64,000 bases of DNA from Eudromia elegans (Eukaryota; Chordata; Aves; Tinamiformes; Tinamidae): the NCBI GenBank assembly GCA_003342815.1, contig PTEX01000012.1, forward strand, positions 5,007,209-5,071,208, in the 5' to 3' direction. Below the pieces are notes generated by a model. The model was not told where the DNA came from. It saw only the letters and a list, made by a program, of their open reading frames with translations, and did not search any database. The translations under genes were made by a program, and so were the position numbers. The stretch's first letter is position 1. Each line of letters opens with the position of its first letter. Below are positions 37,441-48,346 of the stretch, piece after piece.

Positions 37441-38297
37441 ATGGACATCTAGGGAAAAAAGAGCAGGAACTTGGCCTCCAGACACTGAGGAACAGAGCGG
37501 AAGTGCTGACTACCAGCCGACCCCCTGGAGATGTGGTAGGAGAGGGACACTTGGTGAGGGCCCATCGCCGGGGCCCCCTCTTGGTCTCAGCAACCCCATG
37601 CAACGCTATGGGCTTGGGGCAGGGTGGCTGGAGAGCTGCATGGCAGAAGGGGATCTGGGGAGATGATCGATAGGCAGCTGAACGTGAGCCAGCGGTGTGC
37701 CCAGGTGGCCAAGAAGGCCAGTGGCCTCCTGGCTTGTGCCAGGAACAGTGTAGCCAGCAGGACCAGGGAAGGGATCGTCCCCCTGTACTAAGAACTGGTG
37801 AGGCCGTACCTCGAATGCTGTGTACAGTTCGGGGCTCCTCACTACAAGAAAGACATGGAGCGGCTGGAGCGTGTCCAAAGGAGGGCAATGAAGGTGGTGA
37901 AGGGGCTGGAGCACAGGCCTTATGAGGAGCGGCTGAGGGAGCTGGGGTTAGAGGAGGCTCAGGGGAGATCTTACCGCTCTCTACAAGCACTAGAAAGGAG
38001 GTTGTAGTGAGGAGGGGGGCGATCTTTTCTCCAAGATAACTACTAGTAGGGCAAGAGGAAATGACCTCAAGCTGCACCAGGAGAGATTCAGGTTGGATAT
38101 TAGGAAGAATTTCTACATGGAACAGGCTGCCTAGGGAAGCGGTGGAGTCACTGTCCCTGGCAGTGTTCAGGAAACATGTGGATGAGGCGCTTAGGGACAA
38201 GGGTTGTCAGACAGAGCGTTGAAGGGCTTGTGGTTAGACTCGATGGTCTTGAAGGTCTTTTCCAACCATAAGGATCCTATGATTCTGTGATTCCTGA
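37440..38297 (+). mobile_element. CR1 LINE fragment with RT C-terminus, plus strand
   Basis: The plus strand carries the end of a CR1 ORF2: [18 protein letters not shown], then after an in-frame TAA (37788) [20 protein letters not shown] and RLRELGL, followed by the [21 protein letters not shown] C-terminus. The 3' UTR ends in CTTTTCCAACCATAAGGATC and CTATGATTCTGTGATTCC. Stops and a frame change show it is dead. The left boundary, about 37440, is approximate. Its right end is the retroelement 3' end, so it lies back to back with the minus-strand copy at 37279. The long minus-strand frame 37436-38200 is an antisense shadow. Confidence 0.85.
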
Positions 38298-41200
38298 GGG
38301 TACCTCAGGACTGCCTGAGGGCTGGTGGGACCCTCTGCTCTTTGAGGCCACACTCGGCTTCCCCCCCGCTCCAGAGCTAGTGCCTTTTGGACTGTCACTT
38401 CCAGAGCAAATAACCATCTTCTCAAGTACTCCACCGTAGTGAGGGCTCACTTTGCTGATCCGTGATCTTCTCGGGAATTTCTGTTGTAACCTCCAACAGC
38501 TGAAATCATGGATGTTTTCCCCAAATCAAACATAGAATTGCAGAATAAAGTCAGTAGAGCAGTTTTTTAATTTTGTTTTGATAACAAATCAAATTTATTT
38601 GTTGCTGTCTTTACACTTTAAAGTAAGATAAAAGAGATGTTTCACAATCTTAGATCTGCTATTTAAGACTGCCTGCAAATTTAAGAAAACATTGAACAAA
38701 AGATCACATTTACATTTGTTTTGGATTTCCAAGGTTTTGTTTCCAATAATGAAATCAAACATTTTAAAATCATTAGCATGACATGATCATTATTGTTTAG
38801 TATTATTATTCAAGGTTTAGATTCCAATGTTATCTTATGCTGTGGAAACTGGATTTTGTGCTACTATTAACCACAGCCATCAGGTTTACAAATTGGAATG
38901 GAAATCTTTGCAAGTGCTTGTTCTTAGGTGTTTTATCTGCTTCCATTCCTGCCTACAGCAGCAGCAGGTTTTTGAAAATGAGACAAAGCATAGCACCGAA
39001 GAGAGGAGCAGGGTTGTAATTGGTCTTTGCCTTATCTCTGAAAGGTTTTGTTTGATGTGAGCAAGTGAGAGTTTGTGTTCATGGTTACTCCAAGTAAACA
39101 GATTCATCCATCATTTGTAATTTTACTTAACTCCTCACTCCTTTGTACTCTTGTTCTTGTGAGGGAATCTAGTCCTTTTATAGAAAGCACTTACCTTCCC
39201 ACACAGTCAGTGGAGAATTAGCTATTTGCCTTTCCTTATGGATTGTATAAACAATGACGGAGGGCAATTGAGATCATCCAAGTACTGTTTGCCTTCCCCA
39301 TTTGCCGTGTAATAAGTACCACCTTTTCCATTTGTACTCGTTACTCCCATAATGAGCACAATAGTGCAGATGCTGGGCGCTGGCTATCAGCTGGGATCCA
39401 GGCCACTTAATCCTTCTCTCATGATAGATGTCCAAATAAATGGGAATGGATCCTTTTTTGGAAGGTAGAGTGCTTGCTTATCGGATTTTTGATCATTCTT
39501 GGAAGAGGTTGCATCCACCTTTCTGTCTGAACAGTTTCACTGTCAGGAATAGAGTAGGGTCAGAAAAAGAGCAGGCAAAAAGGATCCCTTTCCCTTTCTA
39601 CCCAGGGGTGCTCTGATGTAAACTCCACGTAGGTCTCAAGCTACAGCAGTGAATACTGGAGCTGTACCCACCTAGCCGAGGGCTCTTACGACAAGACTGA
39701 AATTAGCCTGCCTTTTTCCAGTTAGGTTTTCCGGTCTCCCTCTGGCTCCAGCCCTGGTAGCTCGGTGCCTGGGACTCAGTTACGAGTGTGGGGGCTGCTT
39801 CATTTGCCTGCTGGCCGACAACATTGCTGGCTAATAATGAGTGCCTGCCTGTAAGATGTGATTTTAGGCTGACAGAGTTTGTCCTGGGCTGATCCAGCGC
39901 TAAGTTTTCCAGCTAAGCCCATTGAGAAGTACTTGTGAGTGTTTGTGGCCTCTTGAAGTTATATTCAATGTAAGTAGCTATTTTCCCTTGTACATTTTGA
40001 TGATTTGAAGCAATTTTGAAGTGAATTTGGAATTTCCATGTGTGCGTTTGTCAAGGAGGACTCGAGCGAGCCCTTGTTACCTAGGACAGTGGCCAGATAT
40101 ACCAAGGGAAGAATGACATTGGAGGTGGCAGGACACAGTATTTGTACTTGCAGCACAAACTGTGCTTATATTTTCAGTCTAATGGTGTGTGGCAGAGGGT
40201 AATAGTCGACAAGGACCCCATTTCTTTTTTCTGTTTAATGGAGCAGCTGTCTGTTCCCGGCATCTCAAGAGCACAGAAATTTATAAGGAAGAAAATGCAT
40301 TAGACCAGATAGTCCTTGTGCTCTGTTTAAGAACAGTCAGGGTTAAACCTAAACTAGAATTCTGATCAACAGATTCCACCACAGCCGTGTTTGGTCCTTT
40401 GTATATGCTTCTCTCTGTTCCCCAAGGTACTTCCACTACTTACTGAACAGCTCTGTTCTGTAAGTAACCTTTCAGTAAACCTAACAATGGGAAAGTTATT
40501 TCAGAAACTAACTTTCCATAAAATTCATTTCGGAGCAAAGACACTGTTTTTTTTCTCTTATTCTTATAAAATATGTTTGGCAGAAAGCTAAATACTTACT
40601 TGTACAGTTGACCATTGCAAATGTTATGGTGAGCTTTAAGAGTTGAGATATTAAATGTAATGCTTTAAAAATAGGCATAAAATATTTCAGTGGTCTTTAT
40701 AAGAATTCAAGACTCTCTAAATGTGTTATTCATGTCAGTAAAGTCCAAAGAGCTTAAGCTCTAAGTGAAGATTTTTTTCCATTTTATTTTGAAAGGTGAT
40801 TAGTGTTTCAAATTTTTACACTAATTTTTAGTTATATTTTTTAATGTAACAAATGTGGAACAAGTTGTTATTTAATATAGTCATTGTTTAACAGCTCACA
40901 CGTCCTTCAGCTGTTCCTTAGGAAGAGACGGTAATTGTGTTATTTGTATTGTAAATATTAGCATTATAATATACCAAATAACTGTAGTCCACAAAACTGT
41001 GTGCATTATAATTTGTCAATGGTATCCATACAAATATACTATCACAGAAAATATAGGCTATTTGTTAGCAAGTAAATGAGAACACTTTCATTATCCCATT
41101 TCCCCACAGTCATATACATGCCATGTATAGAGGCATTATCAAAAGAAGCTGCACATAGATTTAAGTGTCTGAGTAGGATTTTCATTGCAGCTTCGCGTAA

Positions 41201-41591
41201 GCTTCTTTACATGTGGCCTTTCTCACTTAATATTTCAGCAATCAGTTACTAGTTTTCATTTCCCTTATATACATCCAAGGATGTGATTTAACCAACTTTA
41301 ATGGATTCTGCCTGTATCTTGTTGACACCTCCTACAGAGAAAAAGAAACATTGCTCCAAATTTCCCAACTTAAATTCTGAGTTGTTCCCACAGAGAGCGA
41401 ATTCCCTGCAAATGTGTGTAGCTGGAGTCAAACTAACACAGTAAGAATGTGACCTTCATGATATATTCACCATATGGCTTTTTCTGAGATGAGAACAGAG
41501 AAAAGAATCTGCTTGGAGCCTCAGTTAACACATGTGTACCTCAATATATGTATGGTAGATAATAATAATTAGTCTTCTTGCTTGATTTCAG

Positions 41592-41707
41592 AACTCTCTC
41601 GGAAAATGACAGTACCTCTTTACCACCTGCTGACTCCTGCACCAGTCCTACTAAAATGGATTTGTCGTTCAGTAAGACTGCCAAGCAGTGCCTGGAGGAG
41701 ATATCTG
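41592..41707 (+). CDS. NAV3: NAV3 exon: SADSCTSPTKMDLS...KQCLEEIS
   Basis: This 116-nt exon (phase 2 to phase 1) completes an Arg codon and reads TLSENDSTSLPPADSCTSPT, then KMDLSFSKTAKQCLEEIS, plus the first base of a Gly codon. The acceptor is TTGATTTCAG and the donor G|GTAAGT. The second half (CTSPTKMDLS-SKTAKQCLEEIS) is almost identical to human NAV3, while the first part (TLSENDSTSLP against human AHSENEGTALP) varies. It is the last exon used only by the CH-containing form: both it and the alternative first exon at 47803 end in the same phase and join the exon at 53572. Confidence 0.95.
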
Positions 41708-42467
41708 GTAAGTAACAGTAAGACGGGAAGAGCCTCCCTTTTGGAATCGTACATTGCTTTGCTTACAGCTCTGTCTTACCGGGAGCTTTGCGATGAGCTG
41801 AGATCCTGCTTCTGACCTCTGCTCATGAATGGTATTAAATATGGACAAAATTTGGGTCTTGTACAATTAGCACATCAAATGCACAGTTCTTTTATATGAA
41901 CTAGTGTCTTAGGTTCAAATAAACTCTTCATCACTTTGCAGAAACTGGCGTTTCTGAAGCTAGGAATTCAAGTCATCATTATGTCAAGGTCATACTGGGT
42001 TCTCCAAGAGAAACCATGGAAAGCCCATTTTGTAATGTTTGACACTGCATGGCATTTAAGATCATGAGATTAAATGGCCTGAGACATAAGTAAATAGGAT
42101 ATGTTTTGCCTTTGTAAATGAATTTGGAACCAGAAAGTGGAGAAATGAACAAGTACTTAGAATCATAGTATCTGGCTTTTAAGCAGCTGTTAGGGCTAAG
42201 CTGCTAAAGGTTCTGTCCTAGAATTCCTTTGTAAACGTGGGGTAAAATTCCTATTATGTTACAACATGAGGAAATCTGTGAATAATATTGGAATAATTTC
42301 TCTGAAGGCAGCGGGGCTGTGCTGATTTACATCAGGCCAGGATCCGGCCCTAACTTCATCCATGGATGCAAAGCAAAGTGTGTCACAGCTGACATTCTCA
42401 TCAGGATTAAATTGCACTGCAGGCTTGTGTGGGAGTACTTTCAAAGGGACTCTTTGCCAGAGCTGCT

Positions 42468-42508
42468 CTTTTTCTTTCTTTTTTTTTATTTTTTTTCTTT
42501 TCTTTTTA
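42468..42508. repeat. T-rich pyrimidine tract
   Basis: About 40 bp of T with a few C and A interruptions (TTTTTCTTTCTTTTTTTTTA, then TTTTTTTTCTTTTCTTTTTAG) end in an AG. It looks like a very strong 3' splice signal but nothing NAV-like follows, so it is treated as simple repeat. Confidence 0.7.
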
Positions 42509-44860
42509 GTCAGCATCTTTATTGTTAATACCACTTTTATGAGACTAGAATGTGAAATCTTGATCCACTGGATTCAACTGTAGTTTTCCCATTTTACTAT
42601 GAATTTTTAACATTCACACAGTTTATTACCAGTTATCTGGTTCTTCTCACACAGGATATAACTCACTTCAAAGCACTCATTTGACACATCAATCTAAAAT
42701 TATATCTCCACCATAAGGAAGATCAGATGCCCAAGCTTTGTGGGACTGCCGTGGCATTTCAGCTGATTCATACTGAAATTGAGGTTTTATTCTGGTTTGT
42801 GTTAGTCTCTTCAAAAATTGTCTGAGCCTAGCAATCCTTATTTGCACAGGCAGCTTTATTATAAATACTTCATGTAAAACCTGTTGAAATGTTCCCTGGA
42901 GATGCCTGTTAAAATTATTTTATGATAATACTTCTTAAAGGAAAAAAAAAATCATTTTGAATGAAATCAGGCTCATTGGTATAATTTTATAAAGAATATA
43001 AACTGAAACATGCAGTTCAAAAGATTCTTCAAAGAATTATCCACTGAGGTGATGAAAAAAAATACCGTTTCAGTACCTGCTGAAATGATCAAACAGGATA
43101 TCATGTATCCTGGTCTTTTACTGCTCTGAACAGAAATGGAACAGCATCAAAAAGAAGAAAAGGGCACTAGGCATCAGAGATATTTCTAATCTGATTATTC
43201 AGACTCTGGCATTAGCAGTTGACTGACATAATAGGCAGCAAAACTGAATCGCTGGGAAAATGTGGTCAATGTCTCGTATACGGAAGAAAACAGATGTGTG
43301 TCACTCCTAATTGGCGTGTAACAGCACAAAGAATGAAAGGATCGAGTATTGCATTTGCTGAAAAGAGATTATTGTCTGTATTGATGAACCGTGGTCGAGG
43401 CGTTGGTTATTTTATCATTGGTGAATATTATGGGAAGCAATGAAATGGTGGCTGTGCAGGAGAGTGTTCCATGATGCCTTTAGCCATGAGAAAGTACAAT
43501 TAAAGTCTGTTTGGAGGGGAGGATCTTTATTCTGGTATGATAAAGGAATTATGCTGGTGGTAAAAAAGGAAATATGCAAGACTTTATTTCCTTGATATGA
43601 TCATTTATCCTCAAAGTATTAAGATGGAGATGAATTAGGAGTTTCTTTCACATTGTGATTATCTTTTCCTGGTATTTTCCACTTCTGCTCTCAATGGGCA
43701 TTGCCTTTAGAAAATCTCAGGCTACTTATGTGACCCAAACACAGTAGCACACAATATTGTGAGTCAAAAAAAAAGGATCTGTAAAGTTCCCTCAAGGATC
43801 ATCTGTTGAAACTGGTGAACAGCCTTCGGAAGAGGGCTCGTAGTGTGCTCTCCTACCTCTATGATGTAATGAAGGTTAGCCTCTATTATAATTTTTACAG
43901 AGCCAAATATTTGTTAGATTTCTAACAAAGCAACTCAGACTGAAATCTTCAGTACCAAGATGTCTTAGTCCACGTTTAGGTGATTATTGCTTAAACTGTC
44001 CCACAATTTTGTGATTTCTTACTTCTTCTAGGTACCTTCTCTTGGCTGTGATTACTGACCCTATATTAGCCAAGCAGATCAGATCCAAGCTCCTAATCCA
44101 CTGTAGGGCCAAATCAACTAATCAGCCTTAAACTAGTCAATTTGAAATCTTAAAATAGACATGTCTGGCCTAAAACTTTCCACAACATAAGCAAAAATGA
44201 AATGGGGAAAGTTGAGCTAATTTCTACAAGTTTTGGCAATATTTTTTCTAGACTTTGTTCTCCCTGGGCGTTTCAGGATACCAAACCCACGGTAATTTCC
44301 TTGCTGCATTGGCAGACAGTGGTGGTTCTGATTTCTGCATGCCCAGCAAGGCAGTTCAGTTCTTCACACTGCAGCTGCTCCCTGTAGCTCCGTAATCTCC
44401 CACCCTGCCTATGCCTAGAGCCAGCTCTGCCTCTTGGTAGAGCTACTGTAAGTCTGGCGTTCCTCACAGTTCTCGCTAGCGATTTGTTCCAGATGTGCCT
44501 CGACTTCTCTCCCCCTCCTGCAATCTTTCTGTGGCTCTGCCAGAGCCATCACAGCTGTTTCCCCCGTGGTGTGAAGCGATGCAGCACATGAACACAAGGG
44601 CCCCCCCTGCATGGGCTGCCCCGGCGACATCCGTCCCCACGCTCAACCCGCTGTGCTTGGGACGAGACACATTTCTTGGCAGGGCACGTGGTGGTGGCCT
44701 GGTGGGGGCATTTGCCTGCACTAGCCCCCTTGCACATGTGGCATACATCTGAGCATGATTTTGCCCAGGAAATCCCAGACAAATGTGGGAGTCCTAAGCC
44801 CTGCCCTGCAGTCAGGTGTGAAAGTGCTTGCTGGCGTGTGCTCTTGCTACCCACTCCTTC

Positions 44861-44943
44861 AATAAGCCTGCTCGTAGGATATATTTCCCTGCAAAATTGC
44901 AGTACAGTTTTGCAGGGAAATACATCCTACGACCAGGCTTATT
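44861..44943. repeat. Near-perfect 36-bp-stem hairpin with 11-nt loop
   Basis: The left arm 44861-44896 (AATAAGCCTGCTCGTAGGAT to TTTCCCTGCAAAA) pairs with the right arm 44908-44943 over 36 positions with two mismatches; the loop is TTGCAGTACAG. A direct repeat of the loop side (TTGCAGtACAgTTTTGCAG against TTGCAGcACAaTTTTGCAG) follows at 44943-44961. The length and pairing suit either a hairpin RNA such as a pre-miRNA or a short foldback transposon remnant. No target-site duplication is obvious, and I do not recognise the arms as a known microRNA. Confidence 0.7.
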
Positions 44944-46919
44944 GCAGCACAATTTTGCAGACAGAATTTAAAAATGAGAGAAACGACTGATAAGGTAGTA
45001 TCTGAAAAACGGTTTGGCTCGTGATTAATGGTGTGGTTAAGAACAAGTCGTTTAGACTTCCTTACCCAGCTTTTCCTATTTGTAGTAGCTGTGATGTTTA
45101 CCAATCTACTGTAAGTTGGTTTCAGAAAGATGCCAGTAAGTTAATAATTCAACAAGCCTTTCTTTGAAAATTGAACATGTCTGTAGCTACAGAGTATTAT
45201 TTTTATGAAATCAGTGACAATGTTTGGCTATAAGTGCTTACATGTTCAAAGAGCTTAACGCAAAGCATTTGATTAAACAATTATTCATGAATTTACAAAT
45301 ATTGACTAATTACATAAAATCTGAGGCAAGAAGCAGAAATGAAAGAGAAATTTTAAGAGTTGTATGCCAATATCAATGGCAGGATTAGCATAGTAATGTT
45401 CATTTTTTAAGCTTTTATGCTTACTCTGCTTGTTTTTTCTTTCTGAAAGAACTAGCTAATTAATGGGTGTGGAAATAGTTTGCAACATTTTTTTAGCTAA
45501 GCTTAGCTGAAGAGACTCATAATCCTATGCATTTCCAGATCTATTACATAATTCATTTATAAGACTCCAAACTATGCACTGAGACTTCAAAGAAAGTTTT
45601 ATCTGACAGAAAAAAAGAAAATGTCCCTAGATTATTAGTTCTTAAAATCATTTTAATAATTCCTTTTATGAATGATGCGGTGAAAATAAGCTGCACTGAC
45701 TGTGATGGCCTGGGGAAATTCCCTGTGCTCTTCTTCACTTAGACAGGTTCCTCTCTGCTGGAAGGGGAGTAACGGAATTGCAAGGTAGGCAAGGAATAGT
45801 GCTGTGTCATGACATTTGCTGTCCTGCTGCCTCCTCTGGAGCCTGCTTCATTTAGATAAGTTTGTGTGTTTGCTGCTGTTATTCATAAATTCATAAGGGA
45901 AGCGTGGGCTTTACGAGAGTGCATTTCGGTAAATAAGCCTGAGAATTTCCCACGCTGCAGCTCCGTGTTTGGTCCAGCGTCACCCACAGCGCGCTGTGGC
46001 ACAGCGGGATGAACGCACGTGGTCCAGGATGCCCGCGGGTGTCTGCTGTACTTGAGGATTATCGTGACAAACTGCAGCAAGAGAGGCGATGGATGGAGGG
46101 GGAGAAAAGCTCACAATCTCGTGATTAGAGGCTGCAGTATCATGTGTGAGAGTCCAGGAAAGGCACATGGGCAGCGGTGGTGCCTCGGTGCCCGAGCAGG
46201 TGGTTCCTCGGGTTTGTCATGTATGTGCCTTAGACGGGGCAGCTGGAATTCATGCAGGAATTCTGCAAATGGTCTGTAATTCTTAGGGTGGCATTTTTTA
46301 AAGGTTACTCCCCTGTCAGGCTTTCCCAGGTAGGGATTTATGACAACTGCATTTTGGTGGTGACAAAAGCAGTATAGGATTATACAGTGATTTTCAGATG
46401 TGTTTGTTTCTGCATGCTTTTTAATGATATTAATTGCCCCTGGATAAAAAGTTTGCATCCCGAAATTGATTGAAATTCTGGTAGTTCTTTGTTCAGCTGT
46501 CCCCATTCCTAGTACAAGCACCTTTTTTCCAGTGGGAAAAGATACAATTTTGCACATAGTCTTTCTCAGTTGGTATTTTATTTAAAAGCAACATTTAATA
46601 GTAGTGTACATAGTTCAGCCATGACACTGAGTAGATTTATTTTTTAAAAAAAGAAGAGTATTGCACTTACTATGATTTCTTCAAAAGGTTGCAAAGCAGT
46701 GATTTTATCACAGCTCTTTAATTCCGTAGTAGCCTCCGAATCTCCCAGAGATGCACACGAGGTGTGTTCTAAAGAGAAAGAAATGAAATGCTTCCTTTTA
46801 TAAATCACCTTGCAGGGAAGGTACTGCTGTGCTTCATTTTGCAGCTTAGGATCTTAAATTACATGTAGTTTTTATTCGTAGCAGAAATGGCAAGGCTAGA
46901 GGAGCGTTTGCAAATCTGC

Positions 46920-47802
46920 TTTCAGCTGCCGGCACGGGAGTAGCAGCGAGATGGAGGGAATAATAGTTTGTCCTCCTTACCTTCGGGGGAGGAAGCCAGC
47001 GTTTGCCTGCGAGCTTGCTCTGCCAGCGTAGCATCCCGTTCAGGTGCAGCCGTGGCTTGGAACCTGTGGCACCCGCGTCCCCGCTTTGATTCAGCAGGAT
47101 GTTTGCTGCCATGGCAGCCAGCAGCATTCACCGCAGTAGCGGAGAAGAGTCATATATCTGGGAATGCAGGTTGAATACTAAAATGTGAGGAGGCTTCTGC
47201 AGGGCTCTGCTTCACTGGTTAATTTGGGCTCGTTATTGAGCTCTGACGTGGAGGCAGCACTTGCAGTTCCGTGTCAGCCCGTCTAAAGTGACGAGCTGAG
47301 TGTTGGGCTCGGGCACGAGCCGGTGAAAGGGGGGAAAGCAGAGCCGCGGGCGGCCCTTGCGCCTACTCGGGCTTGCAGACCGCGGTGGCCGTGGACAGAG
47401 ATGCGGGCCCATCGCTCCGGTGAGCCCGGACGTCAGATGGAAAGGGGAAAACACAGCTGGTGTGGGGATTACTTCTGTGCTGGAGCAGAGTGCTCGATCA
47501 ACTCTCTTCTGCTTGAGAGAAATGCAAGTCAGAGTGACTGTAAGTGCTGCAGACTCGCGTGACGGGGGAGCAGTGGCTCCGCGGAGACGGCAGCGTGGTT
47601 TTCAAGGAAAAGGACTGTGCCTGCCTGGTCGCTTGCGGCTCGGACCCTGCGTGTTGGAGCTGTGCTTCTCGTCACGAGTGCAAGTGTCTGCTACCTGGCA
47701 TGTGCAGCGTGCGGGGTGGGAGGCATCTCCTCTTAAACCTTGCTGAGGAACTGAACTGCTGCCTGTCTGAAGAGCTGGGAAATCTGGCTGAGGCGAAGCA
47801 CG
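46920..47802 (+). promoter_or_regulatory. NAV3: CpG-rich probable alternative promoter and 5' UTR of NAV3
   Basis: From about 46920 the composition changes from AT-rich intron to GC- and CpG-rich, densest at about 47280-47420 (GCCGCGGGCGGCCCTTGCGC, GACCGCGGTGGCCGTGG). It stays high into the coding exon at 47803. There is no convincing TATA box, as is usual for CpG promoters, and the transcription start cannot be placed. An in-frame TGA at 47752 closes the frame upstream of the ATG, so the last part before 47803 is probably 5' UTR. The overlapping frames 47357-47746 and 47544-48008 are shadows. Confidence 0.6.
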
Positions 47803-48346
47803 ATGCAGCGATCGGCCGAGCTGTCCGTGTTCAAAGGCAAGGAGGTCAGGAGAGGGTGTGCTCGTCTCCAGAAGCAGAAGTCCCTAACCAATCTCACGCT
47901 CATCGGCGAAGGGGAGAAGAGGCGATACTCCTGCAGGGAGAACTGGTTCGGGAACGCCTCCAAGTCCAGCCAGAGTTACCAGCAGCGGGACGCAGAGGCT
48001 GCCGGTAGGAGCTCGCTTTCCCGGTCCCTCTCCAAGTCCGTGCACTCCCTGTGCCACACCAGCCTCTCTGTGCCCCAAACGTTCCAGGTGCTCCCACCTG
48101 TCCGGAGCCGGATGCCCGGGAGATCAGCTGTCCGGCGGGCGGGCGAAGGCTTTGGGATCGATAATGAGGAAGGGGGGAAATCGGACGATGAGAATGCGCC
48201 CTGTGCGTCCCGTTTCCGCGGCAGGAGCTGGGCGGAGGAGGAGGAGGAGGAAGGCTGCCTGCGTGAAGGGACCGCGCATCTGGATGAAGATGTCATCATA
48301 ACGATGCTGGGTGACCTAGAACAGGTCCTTTACACTGATATCTTAG
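47803..48346 (+). CDS. NAV3: NAV3 alternative first coding exon, NAV1-like N-terminus without CH domain
   Basis: An ATG at 47803 (A at -3, in-frame TGA at 47752) opens 181 codons plus one base, then the donor G|GTAAGT. Phase 1 matches the acceptor at 53571, giving ...VLYTDIL-G-EDPEARRMRTV. Protein features in order: AELSVFKGKEV, QKQKSLTNLTLIGEGEKRRY, a Ser-rich stretch with SLSRSLSKSVHSL, a basic Arg/Pro-rich part, NEEGGKSDDENA, an acidic run (AEEEEEEG) and DEDVIITMLGDLEQVLYTDI. NAV1, as I remember it, begins with the same series (AELKVFKSG, RKQKSLTNLS, KTLSKSEHSL, DGKSDDE, VTVLGDLEQLLFSQ) before its own version of RTVxNxxDLRQNLEETMSSLRG. The NAV family therefore appears to share an ancestral CH-less first exon. 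This form would lack everything encoded from 6849 to 41707. Confidence 0.85.

Larger units (their letters stand above)
31422..41591 (+). other. NAV3: NAV3 intron, 10.2 kb
   Basis: The intron runs from GTAAGC to TTGCTTGATTTCAG. It holds an open frame after a good acceptor at 31971, A/T-rich direct repeats (33311-33401), a direct repeat at 35872-35922, an old CR1-like fragment (36100-36410), an A/G tract (37039-37080) and two CR1 copies in opposite orientation (37279-38297). Stretches at 36640-37010 and 39330-40180 are of mixed, non-repetitive composition and may be conserved non-coding DNA, which I cannot test here. Confidence 0.85.
41708..47802 (+). other. NAV3: NAV3 intron up to the alternative first exon
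   Basis: This is the first half of an 11.9-kb intron (41708-53571). It contains a T-rich pyrimidine tract (42468-42508), a GC-richer block at 44270-44850 with unassigned frames on both strands, a strong hairpin (44861-44943), and the CpG-rich promoter-like block that begins near 46920. The 148-codon minus-strand frame at 46111-46557 resembles no family I know. Confidence 0.8.

Noticed and set aside
37436..38200. 254-codon minus-strand open frame
   Set aside because: It is the antisense of the plus-strand CR1 copy, whose sense strand gives the reverse-transcriptase C-terminus.
42468..42508. Very strong pyrimidine tract ending in AG as a splice acceptor
   Set aside because: The sequence after it has no NAV-like frame and soon meets stops; it is better explained as a T-rich simple repeat.
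43219..43443. 74-codon plus-strand frame
   Set aside because: It looks moderately protein-like, but has no acceptor in phase and no known relatives; length is within chance.
46111..46557. 148-codon minus-strand open frame
   Set aside because: No recognisable family, no promoter or splice signals, and antisense in an intron. Composition does not suggest coding.
47357..48008. Overlapping plus-strand frames upstream of the alternative exon
   Set aside because: They are open because the region is GC-rich, and they do not carry the NAV1-like motifs. The frame from 47803 does.
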